Assembly (NCBI GenBank): GCA_903911165.1
Contig: CAIWCQ010000202.1
Location: forward strand, 1 to 14,689
Source of the DNA: an uncultured Actinomycetes bacterium
Lineage (GTDB): Bacteria > Actinomycetota > Actinomycetes > Mycobacteriales > Mycobacteriaceae
Length of the DNA: 14,689 nucleotides
Reading direction: 5' to 3'
Positions within the stretch are counted from its first letter, which is position 1; each line of letters opens with the position of its first letter. The translations under genes and the position numbers were made by a program. The notes beneath the pieces are model-generated. The model made no database searches and was not told the DNA's origin. It saw nothing but the letters and a program-made list of their open reading frames with translations. Positions 13,116 to 14,689 of this stretch are shown here, piece by piece.

Positions 13116-14689
13116 CGGCGGCATCGACCGCCGGCTCGCGGTTCTCGGGCCCTTCCAGCAGTTCCCGGACCCATGGGCGCGCACCGTACTCGCGAAGCAT
13201 CGAACTGGCCGGCCGCGGACGAACCTTCTCCGGCCACCAGAACCAGCGCCCGAGCAGTGCGGCGATCGACGGTGTCATGAACGAACGCACGATCAATGTG
13301 TCGAAGATCAGGCCGATGGCGATGGTGGTGCCGACCTGACCGATCGACCGCAACTCGCTGAACACCATCGCCGCCATTGTGAAGGCGAACACCAGGCCCG
13401 CGTTCGTCACAACCTTCCCGGTGCCGCTCATCGCGCGGATGATGCCGGTGTTGATACCTCCGGCGAGTTCCTCCTTCATCCGGGCCACCAGAAGCAGGTT
13501 GTAATCGGAACCCACCGCCAGCAGGACGATCACGGACATCGGCAGCACGATCCAGTGCAGTGTGATTCCCAGCATGTATTGCCATATCAGCACGGATAAC
13601 CCGAAGGATGCGCCCAACGACAGTGCCACCGTGCCCACGATGACCAGTGCGGCGACCAGGCTGCGGGTAATGCAAAGCATGATGATGAAGATTAGGCAGA
13701 TCGCACTAATGCCAGCGATGAGTAAGTCATACCGCGCGCCGTCACTGAAGTCCTTAAACGTCGCGGCGGTGCCGGCGATGAAGATTTTGGCACCCGCCAT
13801 CGGCGTGGTCTTCAGTGCTTCTTCGGCGGCCGTCCGTATCTCGCTGATGCGCGCAAGGCCTTCGGGCGTCGCCGGATCGCCTCGATGGAAAACGATGAAC
13901 CGTGCTGATTTTCCGTCAGGGGAGAGGAAAGATGCCATGGCACGTTGGAAGTCGGGATTATCAAACACCTCGGGCGGCAGAAAGAAGGTGTCGTCGTCTT
14001 TGGCCGCGTCGAAGGCCTGGCCCATGGCGGAGGCATTCTGAGTGCTCTCATCGATCGCTCCGAATGCCCCAGAGATGGTGCTGTACGTCGTTCGGGACAT
14101 GGCAAGGCTGGACTCCATGACCGCGATCACCGGGGGTGTCTGCGCAAGCAATTCGGGCAGTAACGTGTCGACCGCATCGAGATCCTTGAGGAGCTCCTTC
14201 GTCTTGTCGTTGATCGCGCTGATGCCGTCAATCGCATCGAAAACGCTCCGCAGGGACCAACAGACGGGAATGTTGAAGCAGTGCGGTTCCCAATACAGGT
14301 AGTTACGCAACGGCCTGAAAAAATCGTCAAAGTTCGCAGTGTTTGCTTGGATCTCATCCGCTAATTTGGCAGTCTCGCGTGACAGTGCGATCGAGTGCTG
14401 ACCTGTAGCGGTGAGTTGCTTTTGCAATTCGTACGATTGCTTGGCCAGTTCGAGTTGTCTGACCAGAGTTGCGTCGAACCTTCGCAGGTCTTCAATGCGG
14501 TCTTTGACAAACCCAATGCTCTGCGCCTGTGCAGCATTCTGCAGGCTGATCAAAAAAGGGATCGAGGTGTGTTGGATCGGTGTGCCCTCAGGCCGGGTGA
14601 TGCCCTGCACTCGATCGATACCGGGAATCTTGAAAACTGCTTTGGCAACTTTGTGCAGGATGAGGAAATCCGCCGGATTTCGCAGGTCG
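13090..14689 (-). CDS. MmpL-family RND transporter, C-terminal part (5' end outside window)
   Basis: The frame is open from the window edge, giving 532 C-terminal residues; the GTG at 14610 is internal, since conserved MmpL sequence ([20 protein letters not shown]) precedes it. Visible parts are the end of the second periplasmic domain, with a long helical, probably coiled-coil hairpin (about residues 50-175) holding a CFNIPVC Cys pair (residues 137 and 143), and then the C-terminal membrane bundle from about residue 320. GSDYN (residues 393-397) carries the Asp-Tyr pair used for proton coupling in MmpL proteins. The helical insert resembles MmpL4/MmpL5-type exporters of siderophores and lipids, but the substrate cannot be read from this fragment. 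GC content falls to about 50% in the upstream part, unlike the neighbouring genes. The 3' end overlaps rsmE by 26 bp. Confidence 0.9.
   Translation of the reverse strand, partial: DLRNPADFLILHKVAKAVFKIPGIDRVQGITRPEGTPIQHTSIPFLISLQNAAQAQSIGFVKDRIEDLRRFDATLVRQLELAKQSYELQKQLTATGQHSIALSRETAKLADEIQANTANFDDFFRPLRNYLYWEPHCFNIPVCWSLRSVFDAIDGISAINDKTKELLKDLDAVDTLLPELLAQTPPVIAVMESSLAMSRTTYSTISGAFGAIDESTQNASAMGQAFDAAKDDDTFFLPPEVFDNPDFQRAMASFLSPDGKSARFIVFHRGDPATPEGLARISEIRTAAEEALKTTPMAGAKIFIAGTAATFKDFSDGARYDLLIAGISAICLIFIIMLCITRSLVAALVIVGTVALSLGASFGLSVLIWQYMLGITLHWIVLPMSVIVLLAVGSDYNLLLVARMKEELAGGINTGIIRAMSGTGKVVTNAGLVFAFTMAAMVFSELRSIGQVGTTIAIGLIFDTLIVRSFMTPSIAALLGRWFWWPEKVRPRPASSMLREYGARPWVRELLEGPENREPAVDAAVSRSTTVG

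Overview
The window looks like chromosomal DNA of a Mycobacterium/Mycolicibacterium-type actinobacterium. Most of it is GC-rich, with frequent GTG starts, ATGA/GTGA overlaps, lipobox proteins, leaderless-type promoters (TANNNT at -12 to -7 from an ATG) and mycobacterial families such as MmpL and siroheme-type NirA. No transposase, integrase, tRNA, rRNA or CRISPR array was found.

Layout. (1) 1-1161: the 3' part of an orphan branched-chain amino acid-type ABC substrate-binding protein. (2) 1162-5117: a sulfate/thiosulfate ABC import operon, subI-cysT-cysW-cysA, with every junction overlapping by 4 nt. It is preceded by a 257-bp leader containing a candidate leaderless cysteine leader peptide and a hairpin over the subI ribosome binding site. 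(3) 5171-5542: a small lipoprotein with a 73-residue Gly-X-X repeat tail. (4) Minus strand, 8808 down to 5555: a polycysteine leader peptide, then nirA (sulfite reductase), cysH (APS reductase) and a CbiX/SirB-type chelatase that probably makes siroheme for NirA. (5) Plus strand, 8881-13115: hemW, then hrcA-dnaJ2-rsmE. (6) 13090-14689, minus strand: the C-terminal part of an MmpL transporter, truncated by the window end and compositionally mosaic.

How the genes work together. SubI/CysTWA bring in sulfate, CysH reduces APS to sulfite, NirA reduces sulfite to sulfide for cysteine synthesis, and the chelatase supplies the siroheme cofactor. Import and reduction are convergent operons. Each appears to start with a leaderless short ORF carrying consecutive Cys codons (Cys-Cys before subI, Cys-Cys-Cys before nirA), and each has a hairpin that can mask the first structural gene's Shine-Dalgarno. 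The simplest reading is that both halves of the pathway are controlled by cysteine availability through translation of these leaders. Polycysteine leaderless attenuators are known in mycobacteria. The hairpins and the paired layout are read here from the sequence and have not been tested.

The least explained items are the Gly-rich lipoprotein, the leader architecture upstream of subI, and the mosaic mmpL next to rsmE. From memory of M. tuberculosis and M. smegmatis, the mycobactin (mbt) cluster lies between the hemW and hrcA homologues. Here those genes are 44 bp apart.
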